From: Dallia pectoralis
Lineage: Eukaryota > Chordata > Actinopteri > Esociformes > Umbridae
Direction: 5' to 3'
NCBI GenBank assembly: GCA_029465975.1
Contig: CM055755.1
Location: 4,659,138 to 4,723,137 of the forward strand
Length of the DNA: 64,000 nucleotides
How positions within the stretch are numbered: position 1 is the stretch's first letter; each line of letters begins with the position of its first letter. Below, piece after piece: positions 22,401 to 32,219 of this stretch. Both the position numbers and the translations under genes were made by a program. The notes beneath the pieces are model-generated. The model was not told the DNA's origin and made no database searches. It saw only the letters and a list, made by a program, of their open reading frames with translations.

Positions 22401-25400
22401 GGCATGCAGGCAAATTCTGTGGAAACATTTTAAGATGTGCTATCGTTGTCGAAACGTGTTGCATAGAATCTGTAATAGTTGGAACAAGTTGCGATTTTCT
22501 CCATCATTTAATCTTAATTTTATAGGAAAAAATAGTTCAAATAACACACTGGCAATGGCAATGCTGGCAGTGATTTTGTAAACTCATTGAGCTGTAGTGA
22601 TTTCCTCCATTGGATTTGGCGTAAGAACTTGTCTGTGCATGTTTATGTGACTCTAGTGAACTTTCTAGTTATTGTAAATAAATGCACCAAAAATTGCTAG
22701 CTGCACTAAATATTGGTGCTAAAAGGCGCTGGTCCCATCTGTCTTTATCTATGAAGCCCCCAGACTAACCCTAACCCAGACTAATCTAAGCTCTTAGAAG
22801 CATAGTGATATTTAGTATGAGTAATGCTCTCCACGTCTGCCTGCACGGTCTGCAGGATCCTCTGGAGTTCCCGGCCCACGAGTTGAGGAAGTACTTCCGT
22901 ATGGGCGACCACGTGAAGGTGATCGCTGGTCGCTACGAGGGTGACACCGGTCTCATCGTACGGGTGGAGGAGAACTTCGTCATCCTCTTTTCCGACCTCA
23001 CCATGCACGAGGTAAGTGACCCGGCTTCGTCGGACATGAGGGGGGGACGTTTACTTTGCATCACTGCGGAGGTCGTTGCTGACGTTGTTTTTTCCGGCCC
23101 TTTTCTGTGCCGTGAAGTTGAAGGTCCTGCCGCGGGACTTGCAGCTGTGCTCGGAGACGGCGTCGGGGGTGGATGCCGGGGGGCAGCACGAGTGGGGGGA
23201 GCTGGTCCAGCTGGACCCCCAAACGGTTGGGGTCATCGTCCGGCTGGAGAGGGAGACATTCCAGGTTGGCACTCGTACTGAAATTCTCCGGCACTTCAGG
23301 CATTCTTTGGTTATGGTTGACAAAGAAAATGTTATTTTTCCTTTGAGGCTTGAATGTGGGGAGGTCTTGTTAAGTTTTAACTGTCAGGATTTCAAAAACA
23401 TAAACCCGGATAAAACCTGCTGTTTAAATCGGCAGGCGGCTATTATTATACAGGGATGCGGATAAAACGGCGAACCATGTTTCTACAAGGACGGGTCCAT
23501 ATATTTCATCCAACTGCTTATACAGGGAGCATTCAACTCAAATACTCACCGTTCAATCAATGGGGCCCAGATTTAACTTCCATTGTGGGATAAGACGGGT
23601 TGGTGCACTTTCAGCTCAGTTTATTACTCTGACCACTACTCAGCGTCAAAATTTCTTATTTGTTCGGTATTTTTTTGCGGGTATAAAATCGGTTATGTCC
23701 GTACGAATGCAAAACGGGGGCCTTGATCTCCCCCCAACCTAAAGCTTAAAAATGTCTATACCAAACATTTCATAGAACATTTTGGTATTTACGTTTATTT
23801 TGTTTTTGATTCTCTGTCAAACTTAAATCGAGGAGAAATTAGCAAACACTAGCAAACACCAATTCCACAAAGGCTACTAGTTGTGTTGTCTTTTTCTATG
23901 TACTGCTCATTAGCTGCACATTAACTGTAGAAAGACGGCAAAAATCTCCTGATTAAATCCATTTGGATTTTCTGTTGTAACACAATGGAATGTGAGAGAG
24001 TCCAAGCGGGTGAATACTTTTCAGAGCAGCTCTAATATGCGTTTATGCTACATGCCTACAAATCTAGCCAAATAACCAGCACGTTTGTTCAGGAGCTCAT
24101 AACTCAACCAGTCTAAAGGTTATTTACAGGTAACTAGCTAGCAGATTAGAATAAATCAGATTTTATAGCCGGTTATTACCGGTTTCTAGTCCATATAGTG
24201 TGCTGGACCCATTCATATTTGTGTGTGTGTGTAATAGAAGTTGTGTGCATATTTCACCGTGACTTGTTGGCTTTGGAAATGCAGTTGACCCTGTAGAACC
24301 GAGTGTGGTTCAATGTGCTTTTAGTCAAGTCTGCTTGAGTTTCCCATTGAGTGCAATATATTTCCAGCTTCTGTAATCTCAGCGTGAAATCTCAGTTGGC
24401 GGGTGTAGGTTTCGAAATCGACTGCAGGCTAAGATTTTCCACTAGACTAATAAATGAACCAGGTGCCATTTGAGTGTAGCCTGTAATGTAACATATGCTA
24501 GATGCGGTTGTGTAATTTCTTCAACCCCCTCAATCTCTTCTCCCTCAGGTTCTCAAACATCCCAATCTCCTGTCCCTCAGGTTCTCAATCTCCTGTCTCT
24601 CAGGTTCCCAATCTCCTGTCCCTCAGGTTCTCAATCTCCTGTCTCTCAGGTTCCCAATCTCCTGTCTCTCAGGTTCCCAATCTCCTGTCTCTCAGGTTCC
24701 CAATCTCCTGTCTCTCACGTTCCCAATCTCCTGTCTCTCACGTTCCCAATCTCCTGTCTCTCAGGTTCCCAATCTCCTGTCCCTCAGGTTCTCAATCTCC
24801 TGTCTCTCACGTTCCCAATCTCCTGTCTCTCAGGTTCCCAATCTCCTGTCTCTCAGGTTCCCAATCTCCTGTCTCTCAGGTTCCCAATCTCCTGTCTCTC
24901 AGGTTCCCAATCTCCTGTCTCTCAGGTTCCCAATCTCCTGTCTCTCAGGTTCCCAATCTCCTGTCTCTCAGGTTCTCAATCTCCTGTCTCTCAGGTTCTC
25001 AATCTCCTCACCCTCAGTTTCTCAATCTCCTGTCCCCCAGGTTCTCAACATGCACGGCAAAGTTCTGACGGTGCGGCACCAAGGAGTGAACCGTCGGAAA
25101 GACAACCGCTTCGCCGTAGCTCTGGACTCCGAGCAGAACAACATCCACGTCAAAGACATCGTCAAAGTCATCGACGGGCCGCACTCCGTAAGATGTTTAT
25201 AAAAGATCACTCCACTTTAGCCGCTCATAGGTTTTTTTGGTACCTCATGGTCAAAGGCGATGGCCTTAAGGCATTCAGAGGCAGAATGGACATAATGCCG
25301 ACTTAAATGTTCGAGGCCATAATCACGACTCCATGGTATTTGTTCCTTTTGTTATTTGAGGCGTGATGACAACTTGATCGGCGTGTCACTGTTGTTTTCC

Positions 25401-28400
25401 ATGCTTGCTAGGGTCGTGAGGGAGAGATCCGCCACCTTTTCCGCGGCTTCGCCTTCTTGCACTGTAAGAAGCTAGTGGAGAACGGTGGCATGTTTGTCTG
25501 CAAGACACGCCATGTGGTTCTGGCTGGGGGGTCAAAGGTCAGTCTCTCACAATCAAAGTTTTAAACTCATTGCACTTGCCAATACAACACTGCCTGTCAA
25601 TGTTTTTGTTCATCTACTATGTTTGTAGAAAACATTTACATTTTAGTTATTTGGTATGCTCTTGTGGCCAGAGCCTCTTACAAGAGCAACGTTTTGGGTA
25701 ACTATCAGACACCAGGACATGTTTTGATGGTATCTATTCCATTTTTTTAATGCAGCATACACATTTTGTTTGGGGGGTGGTCACCGCTTACCTTCTACTT
25801 TAGGACACCTAGATGTTGACCTGTTTGATGTTGTGTTCTTTGGCTATAGCCCCGAGACGTGACTAACTTCACGGTTGGAGGCTTTGCCCCGATGAGTCCT
25901 CGAATCAGCAGCCCCATGCACCCTGGAGGTGGTGGTGAGTGGAGAACAGCTCAGTAATACACCATGTTACCTGTTAACAGACGTTAGGAGAACAGCTCAG
26001 TAATACACTGTGTTACCTGTTTACAGACGTTAGGAGAACAGCTCAGTAATACACCGTGTTACCTGTTTACAGACGTTAGGAGACCGCTAATTTGATACTG
26101 TTCTTCAGGCCAGCAGCCGAGAGGCGGAGGTGGTGGTGGAGGAGGAGGCGGCGGCGGCGGTGGTGGTGGTGGAGGAGGCGGAGGTATGGGTCGTGGCCGG
26201 GGGAGGAGAGACAATGACCTGATTGGACAGACCGTGCGCATTTGCCAGGGACCATACAAGGGTAAGGATGGAACTAGGTCACATGACAGAATGGTACTCT
26301 GTCACATGACATAATGGTACTCTGTCACATGACAGAATGGTACTCTGTCACATGACAGAATGGTACTCGGTCACATGACAGAATGGTACTCGGTCACATG
26401 ACAGAATGGTACTCTGCCAGGACCCAGGATGAAGCCAGACGGTGGGATGTCGTTGCGTCGTGTGTGTTTGACTGTTAGCAGTTGACCATTCTCGGTGGCA
26501 TATCGATTGGCATGCCTTTACTCTTGTGTCATTAAACAGGCTCTTTATATATTTTTATTTAGTCTGGCCTAACCCGTGTGATTATTGTCCAGGCTATATC
26601 GGTGTGGTGAAGGACGCCACGGAGTCCACCGCCAGAGTGGAGTTGCACTCAACCTGCCAGACCATCTCAGTGGACAGACAGCGCCTCGCCACCATGTGAG
26701 TACAGCAGGTCCCCCCGCGAGACACTGCAGTGACGTGTTGTGAATACGCAAAGATGCTAACCATTTAAATCTCAGGGGCGCCAAGAGGCACGGAGGAATG
26801 ACCTCCACCCACGGACGCACCCCCATTTACGGTTCCCAGACGCCGATGTACGGGACCGGCTCTCGCACCCCGATGTACGGCTCCCAGACGCCCCTGCACG
26901 ACGGTGAGATACGCCGCCGGCCCCTCGTTGCGATTCCTCCACGAAACACCACCTGTGGATCAAACCGTGTAACGTTTGTTCCCCGCAGGAAGCCGCACGC
27001 CTCACTACGGCTCTCAGACCCCGCTGCATGATGGGAGCAGGACGCCGGGACAGAGTGGAGCGTGGGACCCCAACAACCCGAACACTCCTTCCAGGTAAGG
27101 CGGCGACACCTGCGGGGGCGGGCTGTTTCATGGTCACGCTGAGCTAACCATAACCGCCGTAGATATTTAAGCAAACCAGATGAAAGCATCTCATTGGCTT
27201 TTGTATACAGCTTTGTTTGTTAATGTCTTGCTCAGGATTGACACCTTTGTCAGCACTTTTCACAGATCCTGTTGAGTCTGTTAGAATGTATTGCATGCGG
27301 ACTTTAACCTGCTTCTCCATTCATCCTATTCCAGGGCGGACGACGACTATGAGTTTGGTTACGATGACGAGCCGTCCCCCTCCCCCCAGGGCTACGGGGG
27401 CACACCGAACCCTCAAACCCCGGGTTACCCAGAGGTGCCCTCGCCCCAGGTCAACCCCCAGTACAACCCCCAGACTCCAGGCACACCAGCCATGTGAGTC
27501 TCTAACACACACACACACAGGGATTTCAATGACTGCTTGACCTCTTTTTTATTAACGTCTTAGTCAGTGTTCAGATTTTGCTCTCACCAAGGACGACGAA
27601 TGGGAGCAAATACTGGTTAATGTGTAGATTGTTGTTGACTTGGGGCGGTAGTGGCTCGGTGGGTTGAGTCGGTTGTCTATCAATTGGAAGGTTGGTGGTT
27701 CGATCCCCGGTTCCTCCAGCTGCTCCTGGCGAGCCTGCAGTCGCCTTGCATGGTAGACACAGTCGTCAGTGAATGAATGGGTGAATGTGACGCAGGATCT
27801 GTAAAGCGCTTTGGATAAAGGCGCTATATAAAAGCGCAGCATTTACCATTTTGACTTTTTCTGTTCTGGGATTTGAACCATCAACCTTTTTAACCCAGCT
27901 GTACTGACTCGTGAGTGTGTGTGATTTTCCAGGTACAACACGGAACAGTACTCGCCATACGCTGCCCCGTCTCCCCAGGGCTCGTACCAGCCCAGTCCCA
28001 GTCCCCAAAGCTACCACCAGGTGGCTCCTAGCCCAGTGGGCTACCCTAACACACACTCGCCAGCCAGCTACCACCCCACACCTTCGCCCATGGCGTACCA
28101 GGTAAGGACTAGGGCTGAGCAATCTATTTTTTACACCAGTATTGCGATTTAATATGCAATAACCACAGTAGTATATCGGCTGAATTGTTGAATTTCCAGA
28201 CATGTAAACATGAAATAATTTCCGTGACAACATAAAGCACTGACAAAGGAGTCTGGTGTGAACATTAATGTGAAAGTAACAAATCGCACAATCTGATTGT
28301 AGAAACTCTGTGGCTTTACCAGACTTAGTATTTAGATAATTTAAAGTCACTTTAATAAACATGATATGTAAACATGTGGATTTAACTTTTTAAACCTTGT

Positions 28401-31385
28401 CTGTGGACTTTTCTAGACAGTCTTTAAATAAATATGTGGATTTCATGGCAGAACCAGTCTCTCACAATGCTTATGCAACTCTGTGAATAACTATATAACA
28501 TGAATTACATAGTTTCGTAGAGGAGTATAAAAGAAGCAACTTTATCATTGCTACCGTTGCTAGCTAAGGACTTTTGGCTGACACCGAGCACAATCTGGAC
28601 CATGTCTGGGAAACTAGACAAGTTGTGTAAACTAATTGGCAAGCAAGCGAACCCGTCTTTTTGTGGATTGGCGTTTCGCATTGCTTCAGGTTTGCATTAC
28701 AGAGGCTTGAAAAGATGATGCTCTTTCCTCTAAAGGAGAAAATACATTCCTTGTAGGGAAGACAACAGGTATCGTAAGACAACTGGTATCGTAAGACAAC
28801 TGGTATCGTAAGACAACTGGTATCGTAAGACAACTGGTATCGTAAGACAACTGGTATCGTAAGACAACTGGTATCGTAAGACAACTGGTATCGTAAGACA
28901 ACTGGTATCGTAAGACAACTGGTATCGTAAGACAACTGGTATCGTAAGACAACTGGTATCGTAAGACAACTGGTATCGTAAGACAACTGGTATCGGAAGA
29001 CAACTGGTATCGGAAGACAACTGGTATCGGAAGACAACTGGTATCGGAAGACAACTGGTATCGGAAGACGTGTACTACTATTACCCACTCTCCTATCTAA
29101 TGCAAATGATTGTGCGAACCTCGTGGAGTAAGAGTTAAATACCCCTGTTCTAGTAGTTAAATACCCCTGTTCAGTTACCCCTGGACCATTTCCACAAAAC
29201 ACTCCAAAGAAAGGTATTTGTGGGAGAGGGACGATCTACTGTTTTCCAGTAATTAAAAAAAACATTTAACCGGGTAGGCCGAAAACAAATTCTCATTTGC
29301 AACGTTTAAGGTTATGCTGTACATGCCAAGTTAATTTCCACAAAACATTCCAAAGAAAGTTTTTTTCCATTGAATTTTAAGGTAGAGCGGGAACATAGGA
29401 GTGATTCAGCACTGGGCTGTCTGCTTAATGAATTACTAGATTCCAAATTTAGGACGAAGCTCTGAGGTTTTACGATCGCTCCACGTCCAGGCCCTAGTCT
29501 GAGCGACACGATATGTCCCTCTTGTTGAATCATTTGTGTGTTTTTTATTTCCATTTTGGCATTCTGACCATGCCTGTCCTGGAGACCCTGCACGGTATGC
29601 CCTGGCAAGCGATTACATATTCCCGATATCAAATTGGCACTGCTTTGCTCATCCTTTGGCAATACACAGGCAGCCTAAATCATATCCAGCAGTTCTGTTT
29701 TCCCTGACGGATCCACTTACTTGGGTCTTGCCAGACATGTTCAGGCAACATGCTGATTCCTAACTTCTGTTGAATTGGGTCATTCACAATGATATTAATT
29801 AAAGGCTTTGACAAAAACGCCTACGAGTAAACCCTGCAGAAACTGCACTAACTCTGCACGTGGCTAAGAATTTAAAAGCTCGATCTCTTCTATTGGCACA
29901 GTCAGAGCTCGGACCTGAATCCAATTCGACATTTGACTTGAAGGTGCCAGTCCCTCTATGATTTCGGATCCGTTGTTTCAAAAACGGATTCTAGAGCACC
30001 TCTGTCTTTCCCCCCCGATCCTGTCATACCAACGCGAGCGGCTGCGACAATGTACTCGGTTTAGGTTCTGTTCATTCCATCACTATTGTAACCCCGCCCC
30101 TAATCTGTCACTTCCTGTCCTCCCACTTCCCAGGCGAGTCCGAGCCCCAGCCCGGTAGGCTACAGCCCCATGACCCCTGGCGCCCCCTCCCCCGGCGGCT
30201 ACAACCCCCACACCCCGGGCTCCAACATCGACCAGGCCTCCTGCGACTGGGTCACGACCGACATCCTGGCGCGAGTTAAAGACACCTTCCTGGACAGCCA
30301 GGTGGTCAACCAGACCGGCATCATACGCAGCGTTACGGTATGTAGTGAACGCCCCTGCTGGCTGCTCCGCGCTTCCCGTGAGTACGATGGGCGTGCACGT
30401 GTGGCCCGACACCAAGTCACGCTTCAACGATATGGGTGCGACCTAAACCGCTGGACCACCCCGGGCCACAGAAAATACATTTTAATGAGATGAATTCCCT
30501 GTCATGACAGGACTCACTGTCATTATGGAACAATGCCCCAGGCTTAACTCGTTTGCTGGTTTTTATTTAAAAACGTCTGTATTCCTGTTCAAATGGACTG
30601 TATTCCAGCACATACTGGGTGTTTTGACTCGCTGTTTATTTAGTCAAGTTGTTTCTGTGCCGTTGATTTGACGTGTTTTCCCACAGGGCGGCATGTGCTC
30701 CGTGTTCCTCCAGGACACAGAGAAGGTGGTGAGCATTTCTAGTGAGCACCTGGAGCCAGTTACCCCCACTAAGAACAATAAGGTAAGCCACACTAAATCA
30801 CCCCCACAATCTCCCGTACAGCTGGTTCTGGCGGGTATTTGCCTCTTGGTTTTATATAATTCATTTATATAGTTCCAATTCTCTCAACACAATAAATAGA
30901 AGAAAATGGAGAAACTAGGTATTTATGTGAAACGGGGGAATAACGATGTTTTCCTACAGTCATTTGTCAAATATCTCCATCAGCCTCTAGATCGGTTAAT
31001 CTCTGCACTCCCCCATTCAGCCTGACTGACCAAATGGTTTACGTAACCTGATAACCCGACCGTCCGCATTCAGAGCTATGACCCGTTTTTCAGCTGCTGT
31101 TTTTTTTTCGTCCCCCGTCCCCCACTTCCCAAAGACACGTCATCTGGACACAGACCAATACGTAGTGTTAACGCTTAGTAATCAACCACAGCTTACATTC
31201 TATCGGCTAACGTTCACCAATACGTCGCTGCCCTTCTTCTCCAGGTGAAGGTGATTCTAGGTGAGGACCGCGAGGCGACAGGGATCCTGCTGAGTATCGA
31301 CGGAGATGACGGCATTGTCCGGATGGAGCTGGATGATCAACTGAAGATCCTGAACCTCCGCTTCCTGGGCAGACTTGAGCTCTGA
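7449..31385 (+). CDS. supt5h: Transcription elongation factor SPT5 (DSIF large subunit)
   Basis: SPT5 pairs with SPT4 as DSIF, which binds RNA polymerase II to control promoter-proximal pausing and elongation. Coding exons: 7449-7535, 17747-17906, 18011-18079, 19462-19473, 19791-19860, 19956-20021, 20128-20193, 20293-20323, 20421-20489, 20645-20896, 21006-21095, 21197-21267, 21450-21555, 21685-21778, 22228-22364, 22856-23011, 23118-23264, 25041-25187, 25412-25537, 25850-25934, 26109-26261, 26593-26695, 26776-26903, 26989-27094, 27335-27493, 27933-28101, 30134-30337, 30687-30782, 31245-31385. These total 3,300 nt (1,099 aa; human SPT5 is 1,087) and all phases agree. The start is MSDSEDSDFS, as in other vertebrates. 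In order: an acidic N-terminus (to about residue 75), the NGN domain (about 180-270), KOW domains (from about 270, 415, 460, 560-650 and 715-765), C-terminal repeats of the type GSQTPMYG/GSRTP (about 775-830, phosphorylated by P-TEFb in the family), a Pro/Ser-rich second repeat region, and a final KOW ending RFLGRLEL. Oddities: a 12-nt exon, a 21-Gly run in exon 21, and tandem arrays in many introns. Confidence 0.97.
8810..9205. repeat. Left subterminal motif cluster of the 5.0 kb transposon
   Basis: Five copies or variants of (T)TG/TCGGTAATGAG occur in both orientations: near 8815 (cattaccgcaac), 8976 (cattaccgaaac), 9153 (ttgcggtaatga), 9174 (tttcggtaatgag) and 9194 (tttcggaaatgag). They sit in otherwise AT-rich DNA inside the left inverted repeat. 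Transposase binding sites are a reasonable inference. Confidence 0.65.
9750..12227 (-). CDS. Transposase-like protein, 717 aa, family not recognised
   Basis: There are three in-phase exons on the minus strand: 12227-10488 (580 codons), 10275-10072 (68) and 9959-9750 (69 plus stop). Donors are GTGAGT and GTGAAT; the first two introns' acceptors are 'ccctaacag' and 'cttaaaacag'. No premature stops are seen. The N-terminal 170 residues are basic with a coiled-coil-like stretch. Cys-rich patches follow (ETCACKMHENID; CDTGNMSCMYGRCQTC). The catalytic-looking blocks are HVDYSENYSCK (Asp388), HFISDGPTSQYRNK (Asp470) and NYTEASHGKGAPDGVGG (Glu503), which fit a D-D-E triad. Exon 2 adds a Cys cluster (SCFCGKDCQCFSPNC). 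Exons 2-3 then form a Tudor/SH3-like strand pattern (VGQWVLVEYDSDLFPG). The ATG is preceded in frame by TAA. Proteins with the SDG and HGKG blocks are, as I recall, scattered in fish genomes; the superfamily name is uncertain. A domesticated host gene is less likely, given the flanking inverted repeats. Confidence 0.75.
12850..13460. repeat. Right subterminal motif cluster of the 5.0 kb transposon
   Basis: Further variants of the left-cluster motif occur near 12857 (cactaccgaaac), 12881 (ccaccgcaac), 12902 (ttgcggtggatga), 12923 (ttgcggaggatgag), 13082 (tttcggtaatgag), 13241 (ttgcggaggatgag) and 13443 (ttgcggtaatgag). They lie between the transposase start and the right inverted repeat, mirroring the left cluster. 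Confidence 0.65.
13706..13870 (-). CDS. Myb/SANT-like exon of the Harbinger-like element
   Basis: From the ATG at 13870 the exon encodes 55 residues (MATSNKTRSAHYTRLELEIL, then about 35 more ending AWEKIAARVN). It ends at the donor AAC|GTGAGG at 13705. The pattern (aromatic-rich first helix, then a WEKIA helix) is that of the Myb-like protein carried by PIF/Harbinger elements, which helps the transposase bind DNA. An upstream in-frame ATG at 13915 would add 15 residues. The downstream exons are cut off: the next acceptor-like 'attaattcccag' lies right at the boundary of the inserted 5.0 kb element. Treat it as a fragment. Confidence 0.6.
14571..15357. mobile_element. Non-autonomous inverted-repeat element in supt5h intron 1
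   Basis: The left end ATGGCGCTTTTCCACTAC (14571) and the reverse complement of the right end (GTAGTGGAAAAGCGCCAT, ending 15357) match exactly over 18 bases. The similarity continues through 'agaaccagctcg' to about 50 bases. No transposase frame lies in the 787 bp. Internally, 14714-14860 looks like a second repeat ('gcatactatgttgagtatg' and related palindromic blocks), suggesting nested or composite origin. Families with these GGCGCTTTTCCAC ends are, from memory, abundant in fish; I do not assign a superfamily. Confidence 0.75.
17098..17245 (+). repeat. Dispersed repeat, copy 1 (supt5h intron 1)
   Basis: This segment shares blocks in the same order with 22018-22168: 'atgtacacag', 'gctatgaat', 'tctatgtatgaattgtgcta' and 'acttgcttgcttg'. 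The 'ataaacttgcttgcttg' tail looks like the 3' end of a non-LTR retroelement or SINE. That origin is inference. Confidence 0.55.
17627..17700 (+). repeat. Short 30-bp tandem repeat just before supt5h coding exon 2
   Basis: About 2.5 copies of 'cctctcattggtctgtagaa' plus 'ccgatgcgcg' end some 45 bp upstream of the acceptor at 17746. Confidence 0.8.
21312..21415 (+). repeat. 52-bp tandem duplication in supt5h intron 12
   Basis: Two adjacent, essentially identical 52-bp units begin 'tgtcctgaatggttggcatg'. A third begins at 21416 and diverges after 'tgtcctgaatg'. They lie between coding exons 12 and 13. Confidence 0.85.
22018..22168 (+). repeat. Dispersed repeat, copy 2 (supt5h intron 14)
   Basis: This is the partner of the copy at 17098-17245, in the same orientation. 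It ends 'tctatgtatgaattgtgcta' and 'acttgcttgcttgg' about 60 bp before the acceptor of coding exon 15. Confidence 0.55.
24534..25040 (+). repeat. 23-bp minisatellite built from a 3' splice site (supt5h intron 17)
   Basis: About 22 head-to-tail units of 'cccaatctcctgtctctcag' plus 'gtt' run straight into the real acceptor of coding exon 18 (tgtcccccag|GTTCTCAACATG). Variation is mainly ccc/ctc in 'gttcccaat' versus 'gttctcaat', 'gtctctcag' versus 'gtccctcag', and four or so units with cacgtt for caggtt. Long open frames across it are a product of the repeat, not genes. Confidence 0.93.
25941..26078 (+). repeat. 46-bp tandem repeat, three copies (supt5h intron 20)
   Basis: Three units beginning 'ggagaacagctcagtaatac' start 6 bp after the donor of coding exon 20. 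They end about 30 bp before the acceptor of exon 21. Confidence 0.88.
26278..26415 (+). repeat. 23-bp tandem repeat, six copies (supt5h intron 21)
   Basis: Six units of 'gtcacatgacagaatggtac' plus 'tct' or 'tcg' begin 16 bp after the donor of coding exon 21. Confidence 0.9.
27642..27850 (+). repeat. tRNA-derived SINE (supt5h intron 25)
   Basis: A pol III-type head has an A-box-like 'gtggctcggtgg' near 27650 and a consensus B box GGTTCGATCCC at 27697-27707. A body follows, then a tail 'gtaaagcgctttggataaag' and 'gcgctatataaaagcgcagc', typical of fish SINEs that share a LINE 3' end. It is not a functional tRNA gene: there is no acceptor stem pairing or anticodon arm in the right register. Confidence 0.75.
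28761..29069 (+). repeat. 17-bp minisatellite, 18 copies (supt5h intron 26)
   Basis: The unit is 'tatcgtaagacaactgg'. The first 13 units carry CGTAAGAC and the last five carry CGGAAGAC, so the two variants are cleanly separated along the array. The 17-bp period leaves all frames open on the minus strand. Those frames are artefacts. Confidence 0.93.
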
Positions 31386-31625
31386 TTTGTCAAACCCGAA
31401 CCCCATGTCCTCTACACACAATCCTCAAATTAGCAGAATATGCCAGGCGGACCCCCCTACCCAACCCGCCGTTTGCTTTCACAGATTTCATTGGCAGTTT
31501 TATTTTTTCGTCAGTTATTAAATCAACCTAGTGAACTCTCGTGTGTTTTAGTGCTCTCTGTCTGTAATATCAGTCCATACTTTATGTTTTTGGTGAAGAA
31601 CCCATTTCGGTAAGAACACGCTGTC

Positions 31626-31631
31626 AATAAA
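31626..31631 (+). terminator. supt5h: supt5h poly(A) signal
   Basis: A canonical AATAAA lies 241 bp after the supt5h stop codon, followed by a GT-rich stretch (ctgtgtggtgtctgt). Confidence 0.8.
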
Positions 31632-31729
31632 ATGTGATCTGATGCTCTGTGTGGTGTCTGTCAACGTTGGCCTCTGGAGGGAAAAACAGCCCAGTCTGAT
31701 CCTTAAACACTCTCAAAAGCTTCACTCAT

Positions 31730-31735
31730 TTTATT
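31730..31735 (-). terminator. rnaset2: Poly(A) signal of the RNase T2-like gene
   Basis: The plus strand reads tttatt, so AATAAA on the minus strand, 177 bp after the stop codon at 31912. It faces the supt5h signal at about 100 bp, so the two 3' ends are nearly back to back. Confidence 0.65.
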
Positions 31736-31911
31736 TTACCACACACAATATTTAGGCAAAAACAAAAGCATTGTTACACGGGACATGGAATTAATACAGC
31801 ACGAGCGTGTCCCCCTGAATGAGTGGTCTTCCTCAACAACACAACAATGAGCCCTGCTATTTTAACAACTCTGGTGTCCACAGTTTCCTTGTAGCCGCGC
31901 CGGACATAGCT

Positions 31912-32185
31912 CTAGTCACAGGGCTGACGTGGATGCTCGTAACTTATGGGGAAGTAGAATATGGCTGACTTCTGTGGACATGGGTGTGCAGGGGAGTTGG
32001 GTCCCTGCCAGACCGGCTCTGGCTCAGCTCCACGGCCCTCTTTGGGATGACATCCAAGGGTGAGGTTTCGGGACAACAGGATTTTCAGCTGTACCAGTAC
32101 CTCTCGTCCCTGCGGGTGGTTTCAACACTCACAGATAAACATGGTATTGTTTACAACTCTTCGTTTTAATCAGTGCCATTTTTTG

Positions 32186-32219
<34 letters not shown>

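Noticed and set aside
24470..25306. Long open frames of 278 and 188 codons across the 23-bp array
   Set aside because: They are an effect of a stop-free repeat unit in supt5h intron 17; the protein is a pure tandem repeat with no splice support.
26059..26259. Minus-strand poly-proline frame
   Set aside because: Antisense shadow of the poly-glycine codons in supt5h coding exon 21.
27642..27720. Possible tRNA gene (A and B box present)
   Set aside because: No matching acceptor stem or anticodon arm, and a SINE body and tail follow; it is a tRNA-derived SINE.
28761..29069. Regular short repeats as a possible CRISPR array
   Set aside because: The units are directly head-to-tail with no unique spacers, and the DNA is vertebrate; the same applies to the other arrays.
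28564..29202. 212-codon minus-strand repetitive frame
   Set aside because: Produced by the 17-bp minisatellite, which happens to be stop-free in all three minus frames.
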